This document shows, piece after piece, positions 8,963 to 18,260 of a stretch of 64,000 bases of DNA (position 1 is its first letter; the number at the start of each line of letters is the position of its first letter). The DNA lies in NCBI RefSeq assembly GCF_047501465.1, contig NZ_JAZDRL010000001.1:1364001-1428000 (forward strand), read 5' to 3'. Source of the stretch: Pseudochelatococcus sp047501465 (GTDB lineage Bacteria; Pseudomonadota; Alphaproteobacteria; Rhizobiales; Beijerinckiaceae). Made by a program: the position numbers and the translations under genes. The notes under the pieces are model-generated. The model was not told the DNA's origin, did no database searches, and saw nothing but the letters and a program-made list of their open reading frames with translations.

Positions 8963-9322
8963 TTATGGCAGCACCCGCGAAACCTGTGCCCGCAATTCTC
9001 CCAGTGTGAAGGGTTTCAATAAAATGCCGGCCAGATTTTCAAGGCTTTGAGCGCGTTCATGCTGGTCGGAATAGCCTGTCATGATCAGTATGGTCAGCGC
9101 TGGCCAATGTTCTTGCGCAGCATGCGCAAGGGCAATGCCATCCATCAGGGGCATGCGCACGTCCGTCAATAACAGATCGAACGCGCCATTTTTCGTTATA
9201 AGCAGATCGAGGCCATCTTCGCCATCGCAGGCGGTCTCGACGGTATGTCCGTCGAGCTCAAGGCCGCGCTTTAAGAAGCTGCGCACACTGTCTTCATCAT
9301 CAACGAGCAGAATGCGCGCCAT
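8963..9322 (-). CDS. cpdR: CpdR-like single-domain response regulator
   Basis: A 119-residue stand-alone receiver domain: acidic pocket D8/D9 (LLVDDED), phosphoacceptor Asp54 (LLLTDVRMPLMDG), the switch threonine in IMTGYS and Lys103 in LLKPFTLGEL. Single-domain receivers of this type in alphaproteobacteria are CpdR, which in its unphosphorylated state directs ClpXP to degrade CtrA and other cell-cycle proteins. It starts two bases after the hpt stop codon, so the two are cotranscribed. The family call rests on the receiver sequence and the short length; other single-domain receivers cannot be fully excluded. Confidence 0.8.
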   Translation of the reverse strand: MARILLVDDEDSVRSFLKRGLELDGHTVETACDGEDGLDLLITKNGAFDLLLTDVRMPLMDGIALAHAAQEHWPALTILIMTGYSDQHERAQSLENLAGILLKPFTLGELRAQVSRVLP

Positions 9323-9324
9323 GA

Positions 9325-9867
9325 TTATGCTTCAGTCTGTTCAATAATGCCAATGTAAGGCAGCTGCCGGAACGAATGTGCCGCATCCATGCCATACCCT
9401 ACTACGAAGAGGTCAGGGCAGGTGAAGCCCACGAAGTCCGGTGTGATATCGACAGCGCGTTTCTCGGGCTTTTCCAGCAGCACTGCGGACATAACCCGCT
9501 TTGCACCACGTGCGGTAAGCAGATCCTTGGCAAAGGCAAGCGTGCGACCTGATTCGAGGATATCATCAAGCAGCAGCACGTCGCGTCCCACGACATCACT
9601 ATCGATGTCCTTCACAATTGTGACTGTGCCTGAAGAAACAAGGCCGGCCTTATAGCTCGACAACTGGATGAACTCGACCTGTGGCTCCAGCCCGGCACGA
9701 TGCAGGGCGCGGATCAGATCGGCGGCAAACATAAAGCTGCCCTTGAGCACTGCAATAACGAGCAAGTTATGTGGCTTGGCGGCGACGATATCACGCGCCA
9801 TCGCTTCGTTCCGGTCAGCGATGTTGGTTTCATCGAACAGGGTCTTAATGCGCACTGGCTGGTTCAT
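9325..9867 (-). CDS. hpt: hypoxanthine phosphoribosyltransferase
   Basis: Purine salvage enzyme converting hypoxanthine or guanine plus PRPP to the nucleotide. The PRPP-binding motif VLLLDDILESGRTL and the upstream LLVIAVLKGSFMFAADL segment are typical, as is the C-terminal DFVGFTCPDLFVVGYGMD. An upstream TTG gives four more residues, but the ATG at 9867 has a better spaced GGA and matches the usual family start (180 residues). Followed two bases later by cpdR. Confidence 0.93.
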   Translation of the reverse strand: MNQPVRIKTLFDETNIADRNEAMARDIVAAKPHNLLVIAVLKGSFMFAADLIRALHRAGLEPQVEFIQLSSYKAGLVSSGTVTIVKDIDSDVVGRDVLLLDDILESGRTLAFAKDLLTARGAKRVMSAVLLEKPEKRAVDITPDFVGFTCPDLFVVGYGMDAAHSFRQLPYIGIIEQTEA

Positions 9868-9948
9868 ACCTGATTCCAATAATGATTAAGGGCGCGAGAT
9901 AGCATCTCAATGCCCCTTGCTCCAGCCCTATATGAGCATTTGGTGAGA

Positions 9949-11172
9949 TTACATTGCATCTGCCGCTGAATGTGAGGGCGCGCGGCGCATTTGCATTGGT
10001 GTATTAAGGCTGGGCGTAAGCCCTTCGCGCATCACCATTCGCCTTAAAGGCCCAAGAAGACTCAACGTTAAAAGCCCCGCGCCACGCAGAAAATCGGTAG
10101 GCAGGAAATCTGCGAGTAGCGTGCGATTTAGCAAATCAATGGCACCTGTGCGCAATGCAGTATCCGCCGCCCGCGCTTTGCCAAAGGCATCAAGCATAAC
10201 GGATGAACCGATATCCTGCCCCGCAGAGCGTGTTTTGATCAGCGAATCGCGAAGTGCTGCACCATCTCGAAGGCCGAGATTTAGCCCTTGTGCACCGATA
10301 GGCGGAAACACGTGCGCTGCTTCACCAACAAGCGCGAGCCGTTTGGCCGTGAGCGGTGTGGCGCTCATGCCGGATAAAGGCACCTTGCCCCGTGGACCTG
10401 CAACTTGCATGGCACCGAGTAGATGGCTCGCGCGCTTCTCAACGGCCAGAGCGAAGGCTGTATCATCCAGTGCAGCAAGGCGCTCTGCTTCTTCAGGGCG
10501 GTTAACCCAGACCAGGCTTGAGCAATTCCCGGGTAATGGCACCAATGTGAATGGGCCTGAGCGGGTGTGGAACTCGGTCGAGGCATTGTTATGGGCGCGC
10601 GCGTGCGAAAGGATTGCGGTTACGGCAGTCTGTGGATAGGCCCAGGTTTTCGTGCCAATACCGGCTGCGCGCCGCAAGGGAGAGTTGCGTCCCTCAGCGC
10701 CGATAGCCAAATGAGCGGTGAGGCGGCGTCCATCTTCGAGTGTTACGGTGGCGGCTGTATCGTCGGCTGAAAAGCCCGTTACCTTGACTGGGAAAAGCGT
10801 AAGGTTTGAGCGCGTCGCTGCTTCTGCCGCAAGGTGCGCGACGAGTTTGACGTTCTCAATGTTAAAGCCGAATGCATCCAGCTTGATCTCGCGGCAGGAA
10901 AATTCCACAGGTGGTGGTCGAAACAGACTGCGGGTGGCATCGACAAGACGCATGATCTGCATGGGTGAGGCGTCATCGGCCATACGCTCCCAAACGCCCA
11001 GAGCCTTGAGAAACTGCACAGACCCATCGAGAAGTGCGACGGTGCGCCCGTCATATGGCGCGTTAGCCTCGCCAATGAGAGCGGTGGCAAAGCCTTCCTG
11101 TGCGAGCGCGAGCGCTGTAGCAAGCCCTGCTGGTCCGGCACCTGCGACCACCACATCGAAATCGCTTGTCAT
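9949..11172 (-). CDS. UbiH/UbiF/VisC/COQ6-family FAD-dependent hydroxylase
   Basis: A 407-residue flavoprotein monooxygenase. The N-terminal FAD-binding fingerprint VVVAGAGPAGLATALALA, the middle IGAEGRNSPLRRAAGI motif and the C-terminal LVGEAAHVFPPIGAQGLNLGLRD motif define the class A hydroxylases of ubiquinone ring modification. Which ring carbon it hydroxylates cannot be read from sequence; UbiH or a broad-range UbiL-type enzyme are both possible in alphaproteobacteria. It is divergent from the quinone oxidoreductase gene across a 327-base gap. Confidence 0.88.
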   Translation of the reverse strand: MTSDFDVVVAGAGPAGLATALALAQEGFATALIGEANAPYDGRTVALLDGSVQFLKALGVWERMADDASPMQIMRLVDATRSLFRPPPVEFSCREIKLDAFGFNIENVKLVAHLAAEAATRSNLTLFPVKVTGFSADDTAATVTLEDGRRLTAHLAIGAEGRNSPLRRAAGIGTKTWAYPQTAVTAILSHARAHNNASTEFHTRSGPFTLVPLPGNCSSLVWVNRPEEAERLAALDDTAFALAVEKRASHLLGAMQVAGPRGKVPLSGMSATPLTAKRLALVGEAAHVFPPIGAQGLNLGLRDGAALRDSLIKTRSAGQDIGSSVMLDAFGKARAADTALRTGAIDLLNRTLLADFLPTDFLRGAGLLTLSLLGPLRRMVMREGLTPSLNTPMQMRRAPSHSAADAM

Positions 11173-11499
11173 GCTCCGCTCCCTTGCGCCCCTTGGTTGC
11201 TTGAATAGCCCGAAGCTACCTGGGGTGCAAATACATCAACCGCGACATGAGCGCTCATCTGGGGTTATGTCGCGCATGTGGCAATTCGTGCAGGCGTTCA
11301 GGATAGCACAAGACAAAGTATGATCCAGAAGCCATTATCACATGATGGCGTAATGCATTAAATCTGCATCGCTTCTCGTTATAACTCTTTGTTCTGGCAT
11401 CAATTTTCTGGATTGATACAATAGGCATTGGCGTACAGGCACTTACGGGCATAACCTTAATAGCCTGTTGATTTCTTTAGGTTCTGTAAGGAGCGTATC
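11173..11499. promoter_or_regulatory. divergent intergenic region with an 8-base inverted repeat
   Basis: Noncoding gap between the divergent UbiH-like and quinone oxidoreductase genes, so it should hold both promoters. The only clear structure is an inverted repeat with arms CGCGACAT (11241-11248) and ATGTCGCG (11267-11274); it could be an operator or an RNA hairpin. No tRNA or open frame with a ribosome site is visible. Confidence 0.35.
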
Positions 11500-12471
11500 A
11501 TGAATGCGATTGTCGTGCGTGCCTTTGGCGGTCCAGAGGTTCTATCGTTCGAGGCGGTGCCTGAGCGCTTGCCGGGACCGGGTGAGGTGTTGGTTGCCAA
11601 TCGTGCTATCGGCGTGAATTTCATTGATACGTATCTGCGTGAGGGCATCTATAAATCCGCCCCACCACCCTTCGTGCTTGGCAATGAAGGTGCTGGTGAG
11701 ATTGAGGCTGTAGGTGAGGGCGTTGGCGATTTCGCGCCGGGAGATCGCGTCGTCTACACCAGCAACCTCGGGGCTTATGCGGAGCGCACAGTGGTGCCGG
11801 CAAAGAACGTTCTGAAGTTGCCGGGTGCTATCGGCTTTGAGGATGCCGCTGGCAGCCTGTTGAAGGGATTGACTGCAGAGTATCTTCTGCATCGCACCTT
11901 TAAGGTGGGGCCAGAGCATACCATCCTTATCCAGGCAGCGGCTGGTGGCGTTGGCCTGCTGCTAACGCAATGGGCGAAACACCTTGGCGCAACGGTTATC
12001 GGTACGGCTGGATCGCCCGAAAAGGTGGCACTGGTGCGTGCAAATGGTGCTGACCATGTCATCGATTATACGCGCGAGAACTTCGTTGAACGTGTGCGCG
12101 AGTTTACCGATGGTAAGGGTGTCGATGTTGTTTATGACGGGGTTGGCAAGGCGACGTTTCCAGCCTCTCTCGATACACTGCGGCCGCTTGGTCTTTTTGT
12201 GAGTTACGGCAATGCATCGGGTGTAATTGAGGCATTTGATATATTGCTTTTAAGCCAGAAGGGATCGCTTTATGTGACGCGCCCAACGCTCGGCGTTTAC
12301 ACAAACCATCGCGAAATCTTGCTGGAGCAGGGGGATAACCTGTTCGGCGCAATTGAGAGTGGCATAGTCAACGTAGCGGTTAATGCCCGCTATGAACTGA
12401 AAGATGCGGCTGATGCTCACCGAGCGCTCGAAGGGCGCAAAACCACAGGCGCAACGATATTGCTGCCATGA
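11500..12471 (+). CDS. NADPH:quinone oxidoreductase, zinc-independent MDR family
   Basis: A 323-residue medium-chain dehydrogenase/reductase without the zinc cysteines. It shows the QOR signature (VLGNEGAGEIEAVGEGV), the nucleotide-binding IQAAAGGVGLLLTQWAK, and the quinone reductase-type LEGRKTTGATIL end. It reduces quinones with NADPH, probably as a one-electron or detoxifying reaction. AAGGAG stands eight bases before the ATG. It converges on the MprF-like gene with only six bases between. Confidence 0.9.
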   Translation: MNAIVVRAFGGPEVLSFEAVPERLPGPGEVLVANRAIGVNFIDTYLREGIYKSAPPPFVLGNEGAGEIEAVGEGVGDFAPGDRVVYTSNLGAYAERTVVPAKNVLKLPGAIGFEDAAGSLLKGLTAEYLLHRTFKVGPEHTILIQAAAGGVGLLLTQWAKHLGATVIGTAGSPEKVALVRANGADHVIDYTRENFVERVREFTDGKGVDVVYDGVGKATFPASLDTLRPLGLFVSYGNASGVIEAFDILLLSQKGSLYVTRPTLGVYTNHREILLEQGDNLFGAIESGIVNVAVNARYELKDAADAHRALEGRKTTGATILLP

Positions 12472-12477
12472 GATCCT

Positions 12478-13503
12478 TCAGGAAGTCCGTGTAGATTGTG
12501 CGGGCTTCCTCTTCAAGCGCGACCAGCCACCGTGCAGTGCGAGCATTACAAGCGCAAGCACGAATGGAATGAGATAATAAAACAGCCGAAACAGCAGCAT
12601 CGCGCCCAGCACGCCCTCTGTTGGCAGATGGGAGAGTGCAACCAGCATGGTGGCCTCAAAAACGCCCAATCCACCTGGCGAGTGGCTTACAATGCCCAGC
12701 ATGCAGGCAAGCACATAGATCGCCAGAAATGTTTCGAAATTCAGATTATGGCCTACCGGAAGCAGCACGAACAGCACGGCTGCGCTGGCGCAGACATCGC
12801 CCGCACCTAGCAGAGTCTGCCCGAGCGAGAGCTTAAAACCCGGCAGATCAAGCCGCCACCCGCGTATGATAACGGCCCGGTGTTTTAAGGATACCCAGAA
12901 GAAATAACCCAGCAATGCTGCCATAGCGCCAGCGCCAATGAGCTGCAGAAGAACCGGGCGCAGGTACAGAATGTTGCTAAGCGCATCAGCCTCCCGAATG
13001 AGGCTCCAGGCCAGCACACCGCCCATGCCAAGCCAGAAGGTTATGCCCGCAATTACCGTGAGGGATGCAATCTTGGAGGTCTTCAGCCCCTTTGGAGAAT
13101 AGATCCAGTAACGCACCGTGCCCGATGTCACTATAGGAAAGCCCAAGGTAAAGCTAACCGCATAGCTCGTGAATGAGGCGAGGGCGGCGATATGATAAGC
13201 GATACGTTCGCCCAGTTGCTTCAATGCAAGGAAATCGTATCCAGTTAGCAATGCATAGCTGATTGCAGTGAACAGCGCGGCAAGACCTATCTGGCGGGAA
13301 CTCGCTGAGCGCAACCCCTCATGCAATTGCTCTCCATCAATCTCGTGCGCGAGATGCCACAGGGTCACCAGTGCTGCAAGAAAAATACCGGCGCTTAACA
13401 GCGCGCCCAGCATTTGCCAGCGGCGGCGGCGGCGTAAAAGGGCTTGTGCCCTTTCCCTCCGGCGTTGAGAATCGGTGAGAAGAGCAGTGTCTTGTAAATC
13501 CAT
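12478..13503 (-). CDS. lysylphosphatidylglycerol synthase-like flippase domain protein (UPF0104)
   Basis: A 341-residue polytopic membrane protein of the MprF N-terminal (flippase) family, without the cytosolic aminoacyl transferase domain. It has the family pattern of eight or so hydrophobic segments, with FLALKQLGERIAYHIAALASF, YWIYSPKGLKTSKIA and the SHSPGGLGVFEA motif. Stand-alone flippase-domain proteins are widespread and their lipid substrate is mostly unknown. The frame is open from 13605, but the ATG at 13503 with GGGA upstream is the likely start, because the extra 34 residues lack hydrophobic or conserved character. Confidence 0.82.
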   Translation of the reverse strand: MDLQDTALLTDSQRRRERAQALLRRRRRWQMLGALLSAGIFLAALVTLWHLAHEIDGEQLHEGLRSASSRQIGLAALFTAISYALLTGYDFLALKQLGERIAYHIAALASFTSYAVSFTLGFPIVTSGTVRYWIYSPKGLKTSKIASLTVIAGITFWLGMGGVLAWSLIREADALSNILYLRPVLLQLIGAGAMAALLGYFFWVSLKHRAVIIRGWRLDLPGFKLSLGQTLLGAGDVCASAAVLFVLLPVGHNLNFETFLAIYVLACMLGIVSHSPGGLGVFEATMLVALSHLPTEGVLGAMLLFRLFYYLIPFVLALVMLALHGGWSRLKRKPAQSTRTS

Positions 13504-13704
13504 GCGTATCCCAGCCTGCGAACATCTTGATGGCGTCGCGTACGGGAAGAAAGAACGCGGCAGTCCACTGGCGGGTTCCAAATGGCCCCCGGAGCTTTTG
13601 CTCATGCCTGCTGTAGCACAGCATTAGCCATTGATAGAACAGGCCTTCAAGACCCTGCACAGTTTTCAAGAAATTAATAGGTCCTCGGCCTAAAGACCCA
13701 TGCA

Positions 13705-13735
13705 CAAAAAACCCCTGGTGGCGAACCACCAGGGG
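13705..13735 (-). terminator. rho-independent terminator of pnp
   Basis: Perfect 10-base-pair stem (arms 13712-13721 and 13726-13735, four-base loop) 20 bases after the pnp stop on the minus strand, followed by a run of six to seven U in that direction. Confidence 0.9.
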
Positions 13736-13754
13736 CGTAATCATGTATGAGCAA

Positions 13755-15896
13755 TCAGTCTGCCTGTGCCTCGGCTTCAGCCTTCTGCTTTGCCTCGAGA
13801 TCTTCACCGGTTTCCTGGTCAACAACCTTCATCGACAGGCGCACCTTGCCGCGGTCATCAAAACCAAGCAGCTTGACCTTGACCTTCTGGCCTTCCTTGA
13901 CAACATCGGTCACCTTGCTCACGCGCTGCGTTGACAGCTGGGAGATGTGCACAAGGCCATCACGGGCACCGAAGAAGTTCACGAATGCGCCGAAGTCAGC
14001 TGTCTTGACGACAGTGCCTTCATAGATAGCGTTCAGCTCAGGCTCTGCCGCAATCGAGCGGATCCAGTTGATTGCAGCCGTGATCGACTTGGTATCGGAA
14101 GATGCAATCTTGATCGTGCCATCATCAGCGATGTCGATCTTCGCGCCAGTTTTCTCAACGATCTCGCGGATGACCTTTCCGCCCGAACCGATGACTTCAC
14201 GGATCTTGTCCTGCGGGATCTTCATTGTTTCGATGCGTGGTGCATACTCACCGAGCTCGGAACGAGCTGAAGTGAGCGCCTTGGCCATCTCGCCGAGGAT
14301 GTGCATACGCCCACCCTTCGCCTGCTCAAGCGCAACGCGCATGATCTCTTCTGTGATGCCAGCGATCTTGATGTCCATCTGCAGAGCGGTGATGCCTGCT
14401 TCCGTACCCGCAACCTTGAAGTCCATATCGCCTAGGTGATCTTCATCGCCCAGAATATCGGACAGAACAGCAAAGCGTTCGCCTTCAAGGATCAGGCCCA
14501 TCGCGATACCTGCAACAGGACGGCGCAGTGGAACGCCAGCGTCCATCAGTGCCAACGAGGTGCCGCAGACGGTTGCCATGGATGACGAACCGTTTGATTC
14601 CGTGATCTCCGAAACAGCGCGCAGCGTGTAAGGGAATTCATGGTGCGGAGGCAGCAGCGGATGCACAGCGCGCCATGCGAGCTTGCCGTGACCGATTTCG
14701 CGACGGCCAGGCGACCCCATACGGCCCGTCTCACCCACAGAGTAGGGTGGGAAGTTGTAGTGCAGCAGGAAGTTTTCCTTGCGGGTGCCTTCCAGCGAGT
14801 CAATGAACTGCTCATCGTCACCGGTGCCGAGCGTTGCAACAACAAGCGCCTGCGTTTCGCCACGCGTGAAGAGTGCCGAACCGTGCGTGCGTGGCAGGAA
14901 GCCGACCTGTGCCACGATTGGGCGAACAGTCTTCACATCGCGACCATCGATGCGCACACCTTCATCAAGGATGTTCCAGCGCACGATCTTGGCCTGTACG
15001 TCCTTGAAAACAGCCTTGACCTTCTCAGCCTCGAAGCGGGGTGTTTCACCCGATGTCAAGGCAGCAGCAACCTTGGCCTTGACGGCATCAACAGCAGCAT
15101 AACGCTCCTGCTTCTCGACAATGCGATAGGCAGCGCGCAGATCAGCTTCTGCGATCTCCAGAACAGCTTGCTCAATGGCAGAAACATCGTTCTCAACCAC
15201 ATCGCGAGGTGCCTTGGCTGCCTTTTCAGCAAGGCGGATAATCGCCTCGATAACAGGCTGGAATGCCTTGTGGCCGAAGGTTACAGCGCCGAGCATTACC
15301 TCTTCAGAGAGCTCTTTAGCTTCCGATTCAACCATCAGCACAGCATCGCTGGTGCCGGCGATTACGAGGTCAAGCTCGCTGCCTTCACGCTCGGAAATCG
15401 CTGGGTTAAGCTTATACTCGCCGTTGATGTACTGAACGCGTGCGGCGCCAACAGGGCCCATGAACGGCACACCGGAGAGCGTGAGCGCAGCGGATGCAGC
15501 AACCAGCGACAGGATATCCGGATCGTTTTCGAGGTCGTGCGTCAAGACAGTGACGATAACCTGCGTCTCATTGCGCCAACCATTGATGATCAGTGGGCGG
15601 ATTGGGCGGTCGATCAGGCGGGAGACAAGGGTCTCGTTCTCGCTTGGGCGGCCTTCACGCTTGAAGTAACCACCTGGAATGCGGCCAGCAGCGTATGCCT
15701 TTTCCTGATAGTTGACGGTGAGTGGCAGAAAATCGATGCCAGGCTTTGGTTCCTTGGCAGCAACTACGGTTGCAAGCACGGTGGTTTCACCCAGCGTTGC
15801 CAGCACAGCGCCGTCAGCCTGACGAGCGACGCGGCCGGTTTCGAGGGTAAGCTTTGCGCCGCCCCAGGTGATTTCCTCGCGTTGAATATCGAACAT
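13755..15896 (-). CDS. pnp: polynucleotide phosphorylase
   Basis: 3'-5' exoribonuclease and polymerase of the RNA degradosome. The 713-residue protein begins MFDIQREEITWGGAKL and contains both RNase PH-like domains (FLPLTVNYQEKAYAAGRIPGG and the second with TRGETQALVVATLG), then a KH domain (IREVIGSGGKVIREI) and an S1 domain near the end (YEGTVVKTADFGAFVNFFG). The frame is open to 16118 but the extra 74 residues are not family-like, so the ATG at 15896 is taken. The gene lies downstream of rpsO as usual, with its own terminator and a structured leader. Confidence 0.96.
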   Translation of the reverse strand: MFDIQREEITWGGAKLTLETGRVARQADGAVLATLGETTVLATVVAAKEPKPGIDFLPLTVNYQEKAYAAGRIPGGYFKREGRPSENETLVSRLIDRPIRPLIINGWRNETQVIVTVLTHDLENDPDILSLVAASAALTLSGVPFMGPVGAARVQYINGEYKLNPAISEREGSELDLVIAGTSDAVLMVESEAKELSEEVMLGAVTFGHKAFQPVIEAIIRLAEKAAKAPRDVVENDVSAIEQAVLEIAEADLRAAYRIVEKQERYAAVDAVKAKVAAALTSGETPRFEAEKVKAVFKDVQAKIVRWNILDEGVRIDGRDVKTVRPIVAQVGFLPRTHGSALFTRGETQALVVATLGTGDDEQFIDSLEGTRKENFLLHYNFPPYSVGETGRMGSPGRREIGHGKLAWRAVHPLLPPHHEFPYTLRAVSEITESNGSSSMATVCGTSLALMDAGVPLRRPVAGIAMGLILEGERFAVLSDILGDEDHLGDMDFKVAGTEAGITALQMDIKIAGITEEIMRVALEQAKGGRMHILGEMAKALTSARSELGEYAPRIETMKIPQDKIREVIGSGGKVIREIVEKTGAKIDIADDGTIKIASSDTKSITAAINWIRSIAAEPELNAIYEGTVVKTADFGAFVNFFGARDGLVHISQLSTQRVSKVTDVVKEGQKVKVKLLGFDDRGKVRLSMKVVDQETGEDLEAKQKAEAEAQAD

Positions 15897-16066
15897 TATC
15901 TTCTCTCTTGCTTTGGCCGTGTTGGCGGCCACGGTTCCGGGCCCTTCGGCCCTCAGGTTCGGAGCGCCATGAGCAAGACGGCGCGACGCTTCATTAAAGC
16001 GCCCTGCGATCCTGCCATGGTCGGCTACCAGTGAATGAAAAGCTTTTGCTTTTCGGCATATCAAGG

Positions 16067-16086
16067 CAGCCCATCTTGATGGGCTG
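16067..16086 (-). promoter_or_regulatory. hairpin in the pnp leader
   Basis: Perfect nine-base inverted repeat (16067-16075 and 16078-16086) in the 380-base space between rpsO and pnp, about 170 bases before the pnp start. Leader hairpins upstream of pnp are processed by RNase III and mediate autoregulation in enterobacteria; whether this one does so here is inference. Confidence 0.35.
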
Positions 16087-16224
16087 AGTCGTGCGTGAAC
16101 AGCGATGTTTAGCATCACACTGTTCCCGTAACGTAACGTTGTCTATCCAACAAACGTTGCGCGAAGATTATGTGCAGCGCTATTATTAGCCCTTAATGGC
16201 AATCTGTTGCGCGCACACCAAAAG

Positions 16225-16249
16225 CCCGGGATGCGGTGTGCCCCCCGGG
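16225..16249 (-). terminator. possible rpsO terminator
   Basis: Six-base GC-only stem (arms 16225-16230 and 16244-16249) starting 28 bases after the rpsO stop on the minus strand, followed by CTTTT in that direction. The stem is short and the U run weak, so partial read-through into pnp is likely. Confidence 0.5.
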
Positions 16250-16276
16250 TCATCTGGCAAAATCGGTGGTAACCGA

Positions 16277-16546
16277 TCAGCGGCGGATACCGAGACGGCC
16301 GATCAGCGTGCGGTAACGCTCTTCGCTCTTACCTTTGAGGTAGTCAAGCAGCGAACGACGCGTTGATACAAGCTTCAGCAGACCGCGGCGCGAATGGTTA
16401 TCCTTCGCGTGGGTCTTGAAGTGACCGGTCAGGTTGGTGATGCGCTCGGTCAGGATCGCGATCTGAACTTCCGGTGAACCGGAATCGTTAGGAACGCGGC
16501 CATATTCCTTAAGCAGTTCTTGCTTGCGCTCAGGAGAAATCGACAT
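16277..16546 (-). CDS. rpsO: 30S ribosomal protein S15
   Basis: An 89-residue protein of normal family length with the full S15 sequence, including SPEVQIAILTERITNLTGHF, the rRNA-binding KDNHSRRGLL loop and the C-terminal YLKGKSEERYRTLIGRLGIRR helix. It binds 16S rRNA in the platform of the small subunit. It lies between truB and pnp, the standard bacterial order. Confidence 0.98.
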   Translation of the reverse strand: MSISPERKQELLKEYGRVPNDSGSPEVQIAILTERITNLTGHFKTHAKDNHSRRGLLKLVSTRRSLLDYLKGKSEERYRTLIGRLGIRR

Positions 16547-16575
16547 CGGGGTATCCTTTCTATGTCGTGCGCGCG

Positions 16576-17646
16576 TTACCGCGCGCTATTGAGGTTGAAA
16601 ACACGTCGGGCAACGATCTCTCCCGCTTCCAAATCTGCCACGGCGACAAGTTGTCCCTGGCAAATTACGGCAAGCGGGCCTTCAATGATCGGCGCGTCCC
16701 GTCCGCGTAGTAGTACGGTCTGACCTCGCGCGAGTCGGACCGCGTCCGCCCTGTTAATGGCCAGCGCCGGGATGTCGTCCAGCGCGGTCTCAACAGGCAG
16801 AAGTACTTCTGGCAAAATTGCCGGAGTGATTTCATTGTCACCTTCCGGCTTATGACTCAATTCCTGCAATGTCGCTAGTGAAATCGTACGATCGAGCCGA
16901 AATGGCCCGACACGCGTGCGCCGCAGAGCAGACACATGGCCAAGGCATCCAAGTGCCCGCCCAAGATCACGGGCAATGGCGCGAACATAAGTGCCCTTAC
17001 CGCATTCTGCTTCCAGCGTTGTGCTTTCGCTGGTGTGTTCAATGATGGTCAGCCGATCGATAATGACAGGACGGGCTTTGAGCTCTACGACTTCGCCTTC
17101 GCGAGCGAGGTCATAGGCACGTTCACCGTCTACCTTGATGGCCGAAAACTGTGGTGGCACTTGCATCAGCTCGCCTGTGAATTGCGACAGCAAAGCTTCC
17201 ACATCTTCACGGGTTGGGCGCTTGTCAGTTTGGCCCGTAACCTTGCCCTCGGTATCGTCGGTATCGGTTTCAGTGCCCCAGCTGACGGTGAATGCATAAG
17301 CTTTGCGTCCATCCATCACATAAGGAACGGTTTTCGTGGCCTCACCCAGCGCAATCGGCAAAATGCCTGATGCAAGTGGGTCCAGCGTTCCCGCATGGCC
17401 TGCTTTTTTAGCATTAAGCACGCGTTTAACTACGGCAACCGCATGCGTCGAGGTTATCCCGACAGGCTTATCAAGAATAAGCCAACCATTGACATCACGC
17501 TTGCGTCCACGTGCGTCGCCCTGCTGTCGACGTTGAGGCCCGCGCCCGGAACGTGAACCCGCAGGCCTTGGTTCTCTGGCTTCAGATGCAAGAGAAGCGA
17601 TGGCTTCTGTTTGATTGTTTTCACCGGTCATGATCGCCATCGTCAT
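16576..17646 (-). CDS. truB: tRNA pseudouridine(55) synthase
   Basis: Makes pseudouridine 55 in the T loop of tRNAs. The catalytic aspartate is in GHAGTLDPLASGIL, with the supporting FSAIKVDGERAYDLAR and GTYVRAIARDLG motifs. The 356-residue version begins inside the end of rbfA (26-base overlap); an internal ATG at 17631 would give an 11-base overlap and fits equally well. The first 45 residues are a basic Gly/Arg-rich extension, common in rhizobial TruB. Start choice uncertain, identity secure. Confidence 0.95.
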   Translation of the reverse strand: MTMAIMTGENNQTEAIASLASEAREPRPAGSRSGRGPQRRQQGDARGRKRDVNGWLILDKPVGITSTHAVAVVKRVLNAKKAGHAGTLDPLASGILPIALGEATKTVPYVMDGRKAYAFTVSWGTETDTDDTEGKVTGQTDKRPTREDVEALLSQFTGELMQVPPQFSAIKVDGERAYDLAREGEVVELKARPVIIDRLTIIEHTSESTTLEAECGKGTYVRAIARDLGRALGCLGHVSALRRTRVGPFRLDRTISLATLQELSHKPEGDNEITPAILPEVLLPVETALDDIPALAINRADAVRLARGQTVLLRGRDAPIIEGPLAVICQGQLVAVADLEAGEIVARRVFNLNSAR

Positions 17647-18061
17647 TATTTAGGCCGTCTTCTTGCTCAGCTTGGTCGATCAATGGCAAGCGGTTACCGC
17701 GAAGCAGACTATCCATATGGCTTGCTTCGTCGAATGTTTCGTCAAGTCGAAACCGGACATCGGGTGCGTAACGTAGATTAACCCGGTGTGCGACCTCGGA
17801 GCGAATGAGTTTACGGTTACGCTCCAGCGCTGCAAGCACGGGCTTTGCATCTTTGCCGCCCAGGGGAACAATATAAGCCGTTGCAAGCCGCAGATCAGGC
17901 GACATACGCACTTCAGGAACCGTGATAACATGCGTCTCAAGCACATCATCATGCACGTCGCCGCGCATAAAGATGTCAGCAAGAGCATGGCGAACAAGCT
18001 CACCGACGCGCAAAACACGCTGGCTCGGGCCAGCGCCTGTGTCGAATTTTTTTCGGGACAT
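17621..18061 (-). CDS. rbfA: ribosome-binding factor A
   Basis: KH-fold factor for 30S maturation. The core shows SQRVLRVGELVRHALADIF, the VTVPEVRMSPDLRLATAYI strand and RSEVAHRVNLRYAPDVRF, all typical. The frame is open to 18112 but the ATG at 18061 (146 residues) starts the conserved MSRKKFD form and has a GGGTGG upstream. The C-terminal tail is strongly acidic, ending in an Asn/Asp-rich stretch. It overlaps truB downstream; an infB terminator lies upstream, so rbfA-truB-rpsO probably have an extra promoter between 18062 and 18214. Confidence 0.94.
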   Translation of the reverse strand: MSRKKFDTGAGPSQRVLRVGELVRHALADIFMRGDVHDDVLETHVITVPEVRMSPDLRLATAYIVPLGGKDAKPVLAALERNRKLIRSEVAHRVNLRYAPDVRFRLDETFDEASHMDSLLRGNRLPLIDQAEQEDGLNNDDGDHDR

Positions 18062-18168
18062 GAATCTGCCACCCGGAGTTGGACCGGGGCCTTTCCATCT
18101 TTGCAATATCACGTCTTCAGAAAAAGCGGTTATCGCTTTTTCGATTGAAGGCGTTTCAGCTCAATAAC

Positions 18169-18212
18169 TTAGAGCATATTGAGCGATTCAGGGAATCGCG
18201 AAAATGCTCTAA
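18169..18212. repeat. palindromic intergenic element with TTAGAGC ends
   Basis: Nested palindrome with outer arms TTAGAGCAT (18169-18177) and ATGCTCTAA (18204-18212) and an inner GCGATTC/GAATCGC stem. Similar outer ends occur at 39019-39061, suggesting a REP-like family. Confidence 0.6.
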
Positions 18213-18214
18213 TG

Positions 18215-18246
18215 AAAGAAACGAGGAGAGGCGAGCCTCTCCTCGT
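18215..18246 (-). terminator. rho-independent terminator of infB
   Basis: Perfect 11-base-pair stem (arms 18221-18231 and 18236-18246, four-base loop) beginning 14 bases after the infB stop on the minus strand, followed by TTCTTTC in that direction. It separates infB from rbfA. Confidence 0.8.
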
Positions 18247-18260
18247 TGATCGTACGCTGA

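Noticed and set aside
13504..13605. 34-residue N-terminal extension of the MprF-like protein
   Set aside because: Polar, not conserved in type, and the ATG at 13503 has a better ribosome site.
14640..16034. 464-codon plus-strand frame antisense to pnp
   Set aside because: A shadow of the strongly biased pnp coding sequence; no start signal and no known domain.
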